A stretch of DNA of 64,000 nt from Taibaiella sp. (GTDB lineage Bacteria; Bacteroidota; Bacteroidia; Chitinophagales; Chitinophagaceae): positions 1 through 64,000 of the forward strand of contig JAHHDV010000030.1 in the NCBI GenBank assembly GCA_019739295.1, given 5' to 3'. Shown here piece after piece: positions 9,291-16,745 of the stretch. Made by a program: the position numbers and the translations under genes. Below the pieces are notes generated by a model. It was not told where the DNA came from. It did not search any database and saw nothing but the letters and a program-made list of their open reading frames with translations. Within the stretch, counting starts at the first letter, position 1. Each line of letters starts with the position of its first letter.

Positions 9291-10292
9291 TTATTCAAGA
9301 GTAGTATGTTTATGAGCCTGTCTTATGTTGGTGACCAATCTTACCGCATGCCTGATCTTTACTTTTGAACGTTTGGTTAACCTGAAATACTTACTGACAT
9401 TAGTAAGCAATACCCCGGCTAGTATGATGAAAAGACCGGTAATTTGCCTGGTGTTGACGATCTCCTTGCTGATGATCCATCCCGCGAGTACCGTTACAAC
9501 AGGATTGATATAAGTATGTGTGCTGACCAGGGGCGCAGGTTTGACAGATAACAACCATATATACGATAGGTAGGCGATGATGGATCCAAATACTATAAGA
9601 AAGATCAACCCGGACCAGGCTGAAAAAGGAATCGGGGAAGCAGGGAATTCATTCCATTCCCCCTTGCATGAAGCAATAATAAATGATGCGATGCCACCTA
9701 TGATCAGTTGTTGGGCGATGTTCATAAAAGTAGAGTGGCCTGCCGGGTTCTTTTTTGAATACAAAGACCCCAATACCCAGCTGATAGAGCTTAACGCCAG
9801 TACAATGAATGCTGTAACCCTTGTAGCATGAGATTTTTCCTGACCCCCATGAACAACTGAAATACTCCCTCCAAGGAAAAGGATCAGCCCGGAAAAGCCT
9901 ATGATAAGACCTGTGAGGATCCATTTATCGGAAAAATATATTTTCCAGTTTTTCTTATCAATAGCGATAAACCAGAAGGGACCTGTGGCAATAGCGATGG
10001 CAGCCTCTGGGGCACTGACATATTGTTCTCCCCAGCCGACAAGTCCGGTTCCTCCTGCAAGAACTAAGATACCGGTGACGGCATTCCTTTTCCAATGTGT
10101 GAGAGAGGTCGCTTTTTCCCCTTTGACAAAGAGGTAGCTGATGATCAGCACACCTGCGGCGAAAAACCGGAATCCCGAGAGGATAAAGGGCGGGAAGCCT
10201 TCAAGCCCGAAAGAGATGGCTATAAAGGTCAGGCCCCAGATAATGTAAATATTGGTAAATGCTGTGATGGAAGTCCATTTATTTTTATTCAT
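9291..10292 (-). CDS. EamA/DMT-family transporter, likely metabolite exporter
   Basis: From the ATG at 10292 (MNKNKWTSITAF) the protein has 333 residues and ten hydrophobic helices. These form the two five-helix EamA repeats typical of drug/metabolite transporters. Recognisable pieces are IYIIWGLTFIAISFGLE and FILSGFRFFAAGVLI near the start and LVSTHTYINPVVTVLAGW in the second repeat. The frame extends upstream to 10433, but that part overlaps leader hairpins and looks non-coding. EamA proteins often export amino acids or related compounds; the substrate cannot be read from the sequence. The neighbouring NIL domain and riboswitch-controlled gene suggest a sulfur amino acid theme. Confidence 0.85.
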   Translation of the reverse strand: MNKNKWTSITAFTNIYIIWGLTFIAISFGLEGFPPFILSGFRFFAAGVLIISYLFVKGEKATSLTHWKRNAVTGILVLAGGTGLVGWGEQYVSAPEAAIAIATGPFWFIAIDKKNWKIYFSDKWILTGLIIGFSGLILFLGGSISVVHGGQEKSHATRVTAFIVLALSSISWVLGSLYSKKNPAGHSTFMNIAQQLIIGGIASFIIASCKGEWNEFPASPIPFSAWSGLIFLIVFGSIIAYLSYIWLLSVKPAPLVSTHTYINPVVTVLAGWIISKEIVNTRQITGLFIILAGVLLTNVSKYFRLTKRSKVKIRHAVRLVTNIRQAHKHTTLE

Positions 10293-10318
10293 GGTTATGA
10301 TCGTTTGTGTATATAAAA

Positions 10319-10348
10319 AAGAAGAAGCTTTACGTGTTGCCGTAAAGC
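10319..10348 (-). terminator. Intrinsic terminator/attenuator before the EamA gene
   Basis: On the minus strand GCTTTAC and GTAAAGC form a stem around ggcaacac, followed by a U-rich run (TTCTTCTTTTTT). It lies about 27 bases before the EamA start codon, so it would stop transcription before the gene. That placement suggests an attenuator rather than an end-of-gene terminator. Confidence 0.65.
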
Positions 10349-10377
10349 CTCTATATGATTGCAGGTTGATATAGAAA

Positions 10378-10467
10378 TTACTTTCGGCGACATCGGGAAT
10401 GATCCCGATAACAACGCATCTTCGGGGATGCATTGCTTTTATTAAGGATTATTATGAGATGTTTCAT
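10378..10467 (-). CDS. Possible 29-residue leader peptide of the EamA gene
   Basis: A short frame upstream of the attenuator starts at ATG 10467 and begins MKHLIIILNKSNASPK, with five consecutive Leu/Ile codons, and stops at TAA 10378. Two hairpins overlap it: GCATC/GATGC at 10412-10427, and ATCGGGA/TCCCGAT just downstream. A hydrophobic-codon run ahead of a terminator is the layout of a ribosome-stalling attenuator. However, a chance frame over an RNA structure cannot be excluded, and a similar hairpin further upstream (10616-10654) lacks such a frame. Confidence 0.3.
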   Translation of the reverse strand: MKHLIIILNKSNASPKMRCYRDHSRCRRK

Positions 10468-10518
10468 TGTTTAAGGATGGGGTATAAAATTCTGAATCTT
10501 GATATGTTGAGAGTAAAA

Positions 10519-10552
10519 AAAAATCCGCTGATGGATATCGGCGGATTTTTAT
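10519..10552 (-). terminator. Intrinsic terminator after the PLP-enzyme gene
   Basis: AAATCCGC and GCGGATTT form a strong stem around 12 bases, with A/T runs on both sides. On the minus strand it ends in a run of nine T. It lies about 200 bases after the PLP-enzyme stop codon. It also follows the first of two look-alike hairpins (10616-10654), so it could be that element's expression platform. Confidence 0.75.
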
Positions 10553-10754
10553 ATAAAGTAATTTATAAAAGACCTGAAAACTAACCGATACGCAATCCAT
10601 AAGCTGTAACCTTCCGGTAACAGCGCATCTCCTGACGATGCTTTATATAGATTGATGTAACGGTAGGTAGCATATTTTTTAAGTGCGAAGGTTTCAAATT
10701 CAAAACAAATGTATTGCCAATAAAATTGATGGACAAAAAAAATTTTCGGTTTCG

Positions 10755-11960
10755 TTAGATGATGTGCAAATTATTTTTAAGGCTGTTTGCCTTTTCCAAT
10801 GCTGTTTCCAGGTCAGCTATTAAATCCGTGGCATCTTCCAGCCCGACACTCAACCGGATCAGGCTGTCTGCCACACCGGCCTGCTTTCTTTTTTCTGAAG
10901 GAATAGTTTTGTGTGTCATGGTTGCAGGATGGCATAGCAAGCTTTTGACCCCGCCAAGGCTTTCTGCCAGCTTGAAATAATGTGTATTGCAGATTACTCT
11001 TGTAGCAGCTTCTTCTGTATCGTTTTTTAAAGTAAAGGAAACGACACCGCCAAAGCCGGACTGTTGCCTCACCGCTATATCATGATTCGAGTGATGAGGC
11101 AGTCCTGGATAGTAAACCCGGTCTACATCGGGATGCATTGCCAGAAATTGTGCCACTTTTAAAGCCTGCTCTGAATGCCGGGCCATCCTCAGGTGCAGGG
11201 TTTCGATCCCCCTGATCAAAAGCCAGCTGTCATGTGGAGACAGGATAGCACCACTTGCATTTTGGATAAATTTTATTTGTTCTCCCCAAGCATCGTCTTT
11301 TGCAATCACTGCTCCCGCTATCAGGTCACTGTGTCCTCCCAGGTATTTCGTACCGCTATGCAACACCAGGTCTGCGCCCAGGTTTAAGGGTTGTTGTAAT
11401 GAAGGGGATGCAAAAGTGTTGTCCACACATACCAGTATTTCAGGGTGATGGGCTTTCGCGATTTCGCATATCGATTGGATATCGCTGATCTTTAAGGTGG
11501 GATTGGTAGGTGTTTCTATCCAGATGAGCTTTGTGCCAGGCGTGATGCTGTTCAGGACATTGCGAACATCTGTAGTATCCGCATAGTTGACCTGGATACC
11601 GAATCTCTGATATACCTGTGTGAACAGCCTGAATGCACCACCATAGATATCGTCCACGGCAAGAATTTCATCTCCGGTTCGCAATAGCTTGATTACGGCA
11701 TCGATTGCAGCTAATCCGCTTGCAAATGCGGCTGCAACTCTTCCATTTTCCAGCTTTGCCAAAATATGTTCGAGGGCCTGCCTTGTGGGATTGTTTGACC
11801 GTGCATAATCATATCCTTTGTTTACTCCCGGCGCTTCCTGTACAAATGTGGAAGTTTGGTAAATAGGAACGGAAATAGAGCCGGTGAGCGGATCGACCGG
11901 GATGGAATGGATTAGCGCAGTGTTGATTCCAGGGGGGATAATGTTTTGTTCTGTACTCAT
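10755..11960 (-). CDS. Cystathionine gamma-synthase/lyase-type PLP enzyme
   Basis: The 401-residue protein is a complete member of the Cys/Met-metabolism PLP family. Landmarks are the substrate loop YDYARSNNPTRQALE, cofactor contacts FASGLAAIDAV, VCVDNTFASPSLQQP, the PLP-lysine motif LHSGTKYLGGHSD, and the C-terminal AESLGGVKSLLCHPATMTH. Family members catalyse cystathionine synthesis or cleavage, homocysteine formation or methionine gamma-elimination; sequence alone does not separate them. A SAM-I riboswitch upstream points to methionine biosynthesis, so a MetB/MetC/MetZ role is the best inference. The gene is monocistronic, with a terminator on each side. Confidence 0.9.
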   Translation of the reverse strand: MSTEQNIIPPGINTALIHSIPVDPLTGSISVPIYQTSTFVQEAPGVNKGYDYARSNNPTRQALEHILAKLENGRVAAAFASGLAAIDAVIKLLRTGDEILAVDDIYGGAFRLFTQVYQRFGIQVNYADTTDVRNVLNSITPGTKLIWIETPTNPTLKISDIQSICEIAKAHHPEILVCVDNTFASPSLQQPLNLGADLVLHSGTKYLGGHSDLIAGAVIAKDDAWGEQIKFIQNASGAILSPHDSWLLIRGIETLHLRMARHSEQALKVAQFLAMHPDVDRVYYPGLPHHSNHDIAVRQQSGFGGVVSFTLKNDTEEAATRVICNTHYFKLAESLGGVKSLLCHPATMTHKTIPSEKRKQAGVADSLIRLSVGLEDATDLIADLETALEKANSLKNNLHII

Positions 11961-12047
11961 TTCTTCTTGATTTTTTAGATTAGAAAATGGATCCTGTCCA
12001 ATCGTCTTACCAAGAAATTACCGGAAGTGTTTGAAATGTTTTATGAT

Positions 12048-12083
12048 ACAAAAACAAAAACCCTTCCGATAAACAGAAGAGTT
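12048..12083 (-). terminator. Riboswitch expression-platform terminator
   Basis: On the minus strand AACTCTTC pairs fully with GAAGGGTT (one U-G pair) around a 9-base loop, followed by T5GT5. It lies between the SAM aptamer and the PLP-enzyme start codon. This is the expected position for SAM-induced premature termination. Confidence 0.8.
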
Positions 12084-12134
12084 TGTATATTTTTATATGT
12101 TTGCCGGAACAAAAAATAATCAAACTGATTACTG

Positions 12135-12243
12135 CTTATCTTTCCCCTACGGGGATGGATGTAGCACCTTTCTGCAAACGTCGAGCGTATGTAGTGGTTG
12201 CTAAGGCTTCACAGGGCCATTTCCCTCTGCCTTTCTTGATAAG
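12135..12243 (-). promoter_or_regulatory. SAM-I (S-box) riboswitch
   Basis: The minus strand carries the conserved S-box aptamer. The 5' strand CTTATCAAGAAAGGCAGAGG is followed by GGCCCTGTGAAGCCTTAGCAACC, AAGGTGCTACATCC, and a closing GATAAG that pairs with the opening CTTATC (P1). All core sequence blocks of the SAM-I class are present in order. High SAM would favour the terminator at 12048-12083 and switch off the PLP-enzyme gene. Confidence 0.95.
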
Positions 12244-12467
12244 AAATTGTAAAGAACTGGAGCAAAGGTAAAAACTTCCCATTGTATTTTCCAAAAAAAT
12301 ATTTCCTGTCCGGTATCCTGCAGGCCAGAGCCTGATTTTTTTAATTGCTCTTCAATATTTTTTCTTTCAACATTCTCATTTAAGCGTTGGCGGACAGCAG
12401 ATGTTAGCCAGCAGGCCGTTTATATTCGAGGTAAAGGAGTTCCGGGGATTAAGTAGGTCTGTGCTGC
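12244..12467. other. Intergenic stretch upstream of the riboswitch
   Basis: This stretch should hold the promoter of the riboswitch transcript (minus strand) and the 3' end of the ion-channel gene. I see no gene, no RNA with recognisable conserved blocks and no strong terminator. No perfect TAnnTTTG box was found on the minus strand just upstream of the aptamer. Confidence 0.4.
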
Positions 12468-13832
12468 TCAGGCATTCAGGTAATGCCCGCAATTATAGCA
12501 ATATTCCGCATCATCCCGGTGCTCTTCGGCATTGCAGTGTGCACAAACGATGCCGTTCAGAATAGGATGTACAGGCACGGCAGGATCTGGCTGCTTATCT
12601 TTTTGACCGATGCTCACATGCTTGGCAATCTCTACGCCTACAATCCCGGTAGGTACGGCTATAATGCCATAACCTGTCACCATCAATACCATGGATAAGA
12701 ACTGGCCCAATGGAGTGACAGGGACCATATCTCCATAGCCTACTGTGGTAAGCGTCACAATAGTATAAAATATACTTTTGGGTATGCTGGTAAATCCATG
12801 TTCAGGTCCTTCAATATAATACATAAGGGTACCGATCAATATCGAAATGATCAATACAGTGTACAGGAAAACCATAATTTTAGCTCTGCTTGCTAATAAG
12901 GCCAGCTTCAGTTTAGAGGATTCTTGCATGAATTCCATCAACCTGAATATCCGGAACAATCTCAATAGCCTGAGTATCCTCAGGCTGCTGAGCACATGAC
13001 TTCCACTTAAGAATATGGAAGTGAACATAGGAAGAATAGACAGGAAATCAATAATGCCATAGAAGCTGAAAATATACTTCAAAGGCTTGTTACTGACAAA
13101 GATCCTCAATATATACTCCAGGGTAAAAAGGATGGTGAATATCCATTCCAGCACGTAAAGTTCCCGGTGGTATATCTGGTCTACACCTTCTACTGTTTCC
13201 AGTGTAATAGTGAATACGCTGAGCAGTATCAGTACCAGCAGACCTACATCAAATGCTTTTCCTGCCGGAGTATTGACACCATAAATGGTGAGATAGACTT
13301 TCTGCCTGAACAGGTCTAATCTGTCTTTAAGGGTTTCTTTCCTACACATTTCTGAGAAATTGTTTTTATTGGAAAATGCTAAGCTATTGATTTGTTTTTT
13401 TCTGCCCAGAACGATATAGCCCGTTATGCCACCGGTTATGGAAGCTATAAATATACCAGTTCTGGCCCGGGCCTGGTGCACTTCCTGTGCAGAAGCCAGT
13501 TGGGTAATGAACAAAGACATTGCGGACCCGATGGATGCCAGGAAGCCAAGCCCCAACAGGTTCTTTAAGTTCATTCCAAGAGGGAACGATGCGATTTTTA
13601 ATTGCACACAAAGCCTGGTATAGCCTACTACAGCGATTGGTTTTACCTGAGTGCTGAACAGCATCTCCCATTCCATATCCAGCAGGGAAACGTCTGCATC
13701 GGCCAGGATCAATGCGATCAGCGCGATCAGCGCGCTGATACCTAATACGACACCCACGGCTTTTTCATTCTGGATGAATTCCTGCATAGGATAGGTAACC
13801 TTCTCTATAGGAGAGCATTTCAGACCGTTCAT
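12468..13832 (-). CDS. Voltage-gated-type ion channel fused to a NhaA remnant
   Basis: The 454-residue frame has two parts. Residues 16-146 match the two ends of a NhaA Na+/H+ antiporter. FIQNEKAVGVVLGI corresponds to its N-terminal helix, and VKPIAVVGYTRL, IASFPLGMNLKNLLG and ASIGSAMSLFIT to its C-terminal helices. The ~250 residues between them, including the transport core, are missing. From Met 162 (13349) on it is a complete six-helix channel: S4 LRILRLLRLFRIFRL, selectivity filter TLTTVGYGDMVP (potassium type) and a C-terminal zinc-ribbon-like tail CAHCN...CYNCG. A TATCTTTG box lies just upstream of 13832, so the whole fusion may be transcribed. The channel alone could start at 13349. 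Confidence 0.8.
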   Translation of the reverse strand: MNGLKCSPIEKVTYPMQEFIQNEKAVGVVLGISALIALIALILADADVSLLDMEWEMLFSTQVKPIAVVGYTRLCVQLKIASFPLGMNLKNLLGLGFLASIGSAMSLFITQLASAQEVHQARARTGIFIASITGGITGYIVLGRKKQINSLAFSNKNNFSEMCRKETLKDRLDLFRQKVYLTIYGVNTPAGKAFDVGLLVLILLSVFTITLETVEGVDQIYHRELYVLEWIFTILFTLEYILRIFVSNKPLKYIFSFYGIIDFLSILPMFTSIFLSGSHVLSSLRILRLLRLFRIFRLMEFMQESSKLKLALLASRAKIMVFLYTVLIISILIGTLMYYIEGPEHGFTSIPKSIFYTIVTLTTVGYGDMVPVTPLGQFLSMVLMVTGYGIIAVPTGIVGVEIAKHVSIGQKDKQPDPAVPVHPILNGIVCAHCNAEEHRDDAEYCYNCGHYLNA

Positions 13833-13858
13833 TGGGTGATTTTATTTCCTTCTTGTGA

Positions 13859-13866
13859 CAAAGATA
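13859..13866 (-). promoter_or_regulatory. -7 promoter element for the channel gene
   Basis: TATCTTTG on the minus strand is a perfect TAnnTTTG element, 27 bases before the ATG at 13832. No clear -33 TTTG is seen at the ideal distance. Confidence 0.55.
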
Positions 13867-13974
13867 TAGGATTAGGGTTTGTAGCCCGGGGTTTTTGCCT
13901 CATAAATAGGAGCGCTCACTTGTATCACCCGGACCAAATCCAAAAATTTAAACTTTTCTTTTTCTTTATTCTTA

Positions 13975-13982
13975 TAAGTTTG
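13975..13982 (+). promoter_or_regulatory. -7 promoter element for the actin-like ATPase operon
   Basis: TAAGTTTG matches TAnnTTTG and lies 32 bases before the ATG at 14015. A TTTTC at 13954-13958 is a possible weak -33 element. Confidence 0.55.
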
Positions 13983-14014
13983 TGGTAACTTGTTTGAAGA
14001 AATAATTATATATT

Positions 14015-16696
14015 ATGAATTTTTACAGTATCACGTTGGATATCAATGACAGGAGAGAACACAACCTGGAATTATTTCCCCAGGGCCAGGATCACCGCTT
14101 GCAAAGACCTAAGAGTTTTGTCATAGATATTCCCAATTTTACTCATTTTAAGATCGTATCTGCTGCACTGACGAATGATATCAAATGTTTTGTGCTGAAT
14201 GAAGAAGACATTTCTCTCAGGGACTGTAAAGTGGAAGCTTTACGGGATGGAAATAAAATTTTTATCAGGTTGGAAAAGAAGGAAACGGCACAGGTTGATT
14301 TTGAGCCGGCTATAGCAAAACCTGAACCAAGGGCAGATATCAGTTTTGAAGAGATCGAGGCCTTAGCGGAATACAATAAACCGAAAGTAAAGGCACCGGA
14401 TCCGGTTATTGCCATCCAGGAAAAAAGAGAAGACCTGGGAGATATATCGAATCAGATAACATTGGCTTTCACATCCAATGACTATGCTTATAAGCTGGAT
14501 GCTATTCTAAAGGGAGGGCTTTCGGATCAGCAGTACGATGATACCAGTATGGAAGTGATCTTCGAGCTGAATGTCAAGGGTCATATCTATGAGAATAGTA
14601 TTATCGTTACTTTATCCCATCCTGCATCATTCCTGGGAATAGCCCTGGATTTCGGATCTGAATCCAGCCAGATGGCCGTTAAGCGATACGAAGCCATTGC
14701 CCCGTTCCATGCACAATCTGCGGACAATGAGAACCTGTTCAGGAACATCGTTGCCTACCACAAGAACCAGGGATGGATTCCCAGGGAGTCTGCTTATGAT
14801 TTCTACCAGGAAGAGAAAGGAACGGACTTTTATAAGTCTTTGTTTTTTCTCAAAGAGCAATTGACAGGTGCTTACAAGAATGTAGACCAGGAGCCCTTCA
14901 TCAAGAATACGGCAGAGAACCTGAAGATGCTGGTCAATATCGAAGATGGGTTCACGACACTGGAAAAAGCAAAATACTATCAGCTGCCTAATCTGAAAAT
15001 CCTGCACAAGCACGAACGCCTGCTCGAGGATTATAATTTTGAGATTGAGAAGGACGGCTACCCGATCACGCTGAAGTTGCGGGAGCTCAAGCAAAAGGTA
15101 TATAATTCGATACTGGAGATCATGATTGTCTCTTTTTTGAAAAAAGAGTTCATCAGGTATGATAACTCCAAGCGGAATATCCGTATGATGCTCCTGGTGC
15201 CCAATAACTATGATACCAAAGATATTAACAAGACACAGCATCACCTGAACATGATCTTCGAGGCATTGAGTAAATCAGAAGAGTACCGGGGTAAGATCGG
15301 TGCCTGGGAGATCCTCACCATTTCAGAAAGTGATGCGTCCTTCATCGGGTATATCAATAAGAACAATGTTCACATCCAGAACAATAAAGATTATATCATC
15401 ATTGATTCCGGCAAGGGAACTACTGACTTTTCGATAATCCGTACCGGTGCAAAGAATCTTTATAACCTGAAGCCTGTGTATAGAAACGGTTTTACAGGCG
15501 CCGGTAATATGCTGACCTATGGGGTCTTTGAGACCGTTATGCACTTCATCCGTGAGCAGAACCCTGAATATGGTGCGGATGTACTGTACATCAGGAACAG
15601 GATCATAGATGTATTAAAGAGCAATGATCTCGAAAGCCGGAATAAGTTTTATAACCAGATCGAAAGACTCAAATTCAATTACAAAGAGAAAGAATTCGAA
15701 GCCAGCATTAAGAAAAGCTGGTTAGAAGCTTATGACGGAGATATCAATTTCGAAAACCTGGTAGCGGCAAATGTCGGCATTGACGCAGTCACCAATCTCC
15801 TGACCAAAGTAAACGGAATCAGTGATTTTTACGGATATATTACCAATGCCTGTCATTTCATAGTGAATAATGTCGTGTCCTATCTGAAGATCATTAAAGA
15901 CAACAAGGAGGATCTTTCCCTTTCAGGGGTAGTGCTAACCGGAAGGGCCTTTAAATTCAGGCAACTGGCAGATATGATGAAAGATAAGCTGAACCAGGAC
16001 CTCGGTATTCCCAAAGATAAAATCACCTTACTTCAAGGCAATGAATTGAAAGACATCTGCATCAAAGGAGTATTCAACAACTCGATTAAGCTCAACGCGG
16101 AAGTGACAGGATATCCCGTGCAGCTGATCTATAAGTCCGTTCAGGATATGCCGCAGAGTGAGATACACACCAGGCCGAAGGTATCCCTGAGTAAAAAAAT
16201 ATTCAATTTCTTCATCAATGACCTGGCGGATATGGAACATATAGATGAAGTGGTATCTGTAGAGGATAATGTCAACTTCAATGTACTGCAGCGCTCCCAG
16301 TTCCTGATCGGCTGCAAACGTTACTCCATACGGAATGATGAATTTCTGACGACACAGCCTGGGATTCCTTATACAGCCAGTATAGACTTTACCCAGCGGG
16401 GGTTCGTGATGCGAAGAAAGATTGGTAATAAAGTCAATTATGTATCTGCCCTGGAAGAGATCGATGAAGGAGGTTCCGGCGATAAATCTTTGATTGTACC
16501 TTCCCTTTTTCCTAATTATATGGATGAGGAATACATCCAAAGTATCCATACCGAGGCCATTGTTAAGGCTGACAAATCAGGTAATAAGCACAGGGACGAT
16601 TATTCTCCTGATGATTACTATCCGCCGGATTTCAACTCCGACGGGCAGAATGCAGGAAAGACCACAAGATCAGATGACAACCCTTTGTTCTTTTAG
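14015..16696 (+). CDS. Large actin/Hsp70-superfamily ATPase, undescribed type
   Basis: The protein has 893 residues. The first ~200 are unlike anything I recognise and include a charged, proline-containing linker (100-140). From residue 205 the actin/Hsp70/FtsA nucleotide-binding signatures appear in order. These are phosphate-1 LGIALDFGSESSQMAV (Asp 212), a connecting ISESDAS with a candidate catalytic Glu near 438, phosphate-2 IIIDSGKGTTDFSII (Asp 464), and adenosine motif VVLTGRAFKF near 640. A long helical insertion separates the first two. The C terminus is acidic and Pro/Asp-rich. There is no signal or membrane helix, so it is cytoplasmic. It is followed after 49 bases by a membrane coiled-coil gene, its likely partner. 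It is longer than MreB, FtsA or DnaK; a distant link to SrfB-like proteins is possible but unproven. Confidence 0.75.
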   Translation: MNFYSITLDINDRREHNLELFPQGQDHRLQRPKSFVIDIPNFTHFKIVSAALTNDIKCFVLNEEDISLRDCKVEALRDGNKIFIRLEKKETAQVDFEPAIAKPEPRADISFEEIEALAEYNKPKVKAPDPVIAIQEKREDLGDISNQITLAFTSNDYAYKLDAILKGGLSDQQYDDTSMEVIFELNVKGHIYENSIIVTLSHPASFLGIALDFGSESSQMAVKRYEAIAPFHAQSADNENLFRNIVAYHKNQGWIPRESAYDFYQEEKGTDFYKSLFFLKEQLTGAYKNVDQEPFIKNTAENLKMLVNIEDGFTTLEKAKYYQLPNLKILHKHERLLEDYNFEIEKDGYPITLKLRELKQKVYNSILEIMIVSFLKKEFIRYDNSKRNIRMMLLVPNNYDTKDINKTQHHLNMIFEALSKSEEYRGKIGAWEILTISESDASFIGYINKNNVHIQNNKDYIIIDSGKGTTDFSIIRTGAKNLYNLKPVYRNGFTGAGNMLTYGVFETVMHFIREQNPEYGADVLYIRNRIIDVLKSNDLESRNKFYNQIERLKFNYKEKEFEASIKKSWLEAYDGDINFENLVAANVGIDAVTNLLTKVNGISDFYGYITNACHFIVNNVVSYLKIIKDNKEDLSLSGVVLTGRAFKFRQLADMMKDKLNQDLGIPKDKITLLQGNELKDICIKGVFNNSIKLNAEVTGYPVQLIYKSVQDMPQSEIHTRPKVSLSKKIFNFFINDLADMEHIDEVVSVEDNVNFNVLQRSQFLIGCKRYSIRNDEFLTTQPGIPYTASIDFTQRGFVMRRKIGNKVNYVSALEEIDEGGSGDKSLIVPSLFPNYMDEEYIQSIHTEAIVKADKSGNKHRDDYSPDDYYPPDFNSDGQNAGKTTRSDDNPLFF

Positions 16697-16745
16697 CAGG
16701 GTATTCAAAGTTTAAATCAATAAGACATCCATAAATAAAAAAGCA

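Noticed and set aside
10293..10433. Upstream extension of the EamA protein to 10433
   Set aside because: The added residues overlap leader hairpins and a terminator, whereas MNKNKW at 10292 starts a normal EamA protein.
10399..10584. Plus-strand 61-residue open frame
   Set aside because: It runs through the antisense of two regulatory hairpins and a terminator and has no domain or signal.
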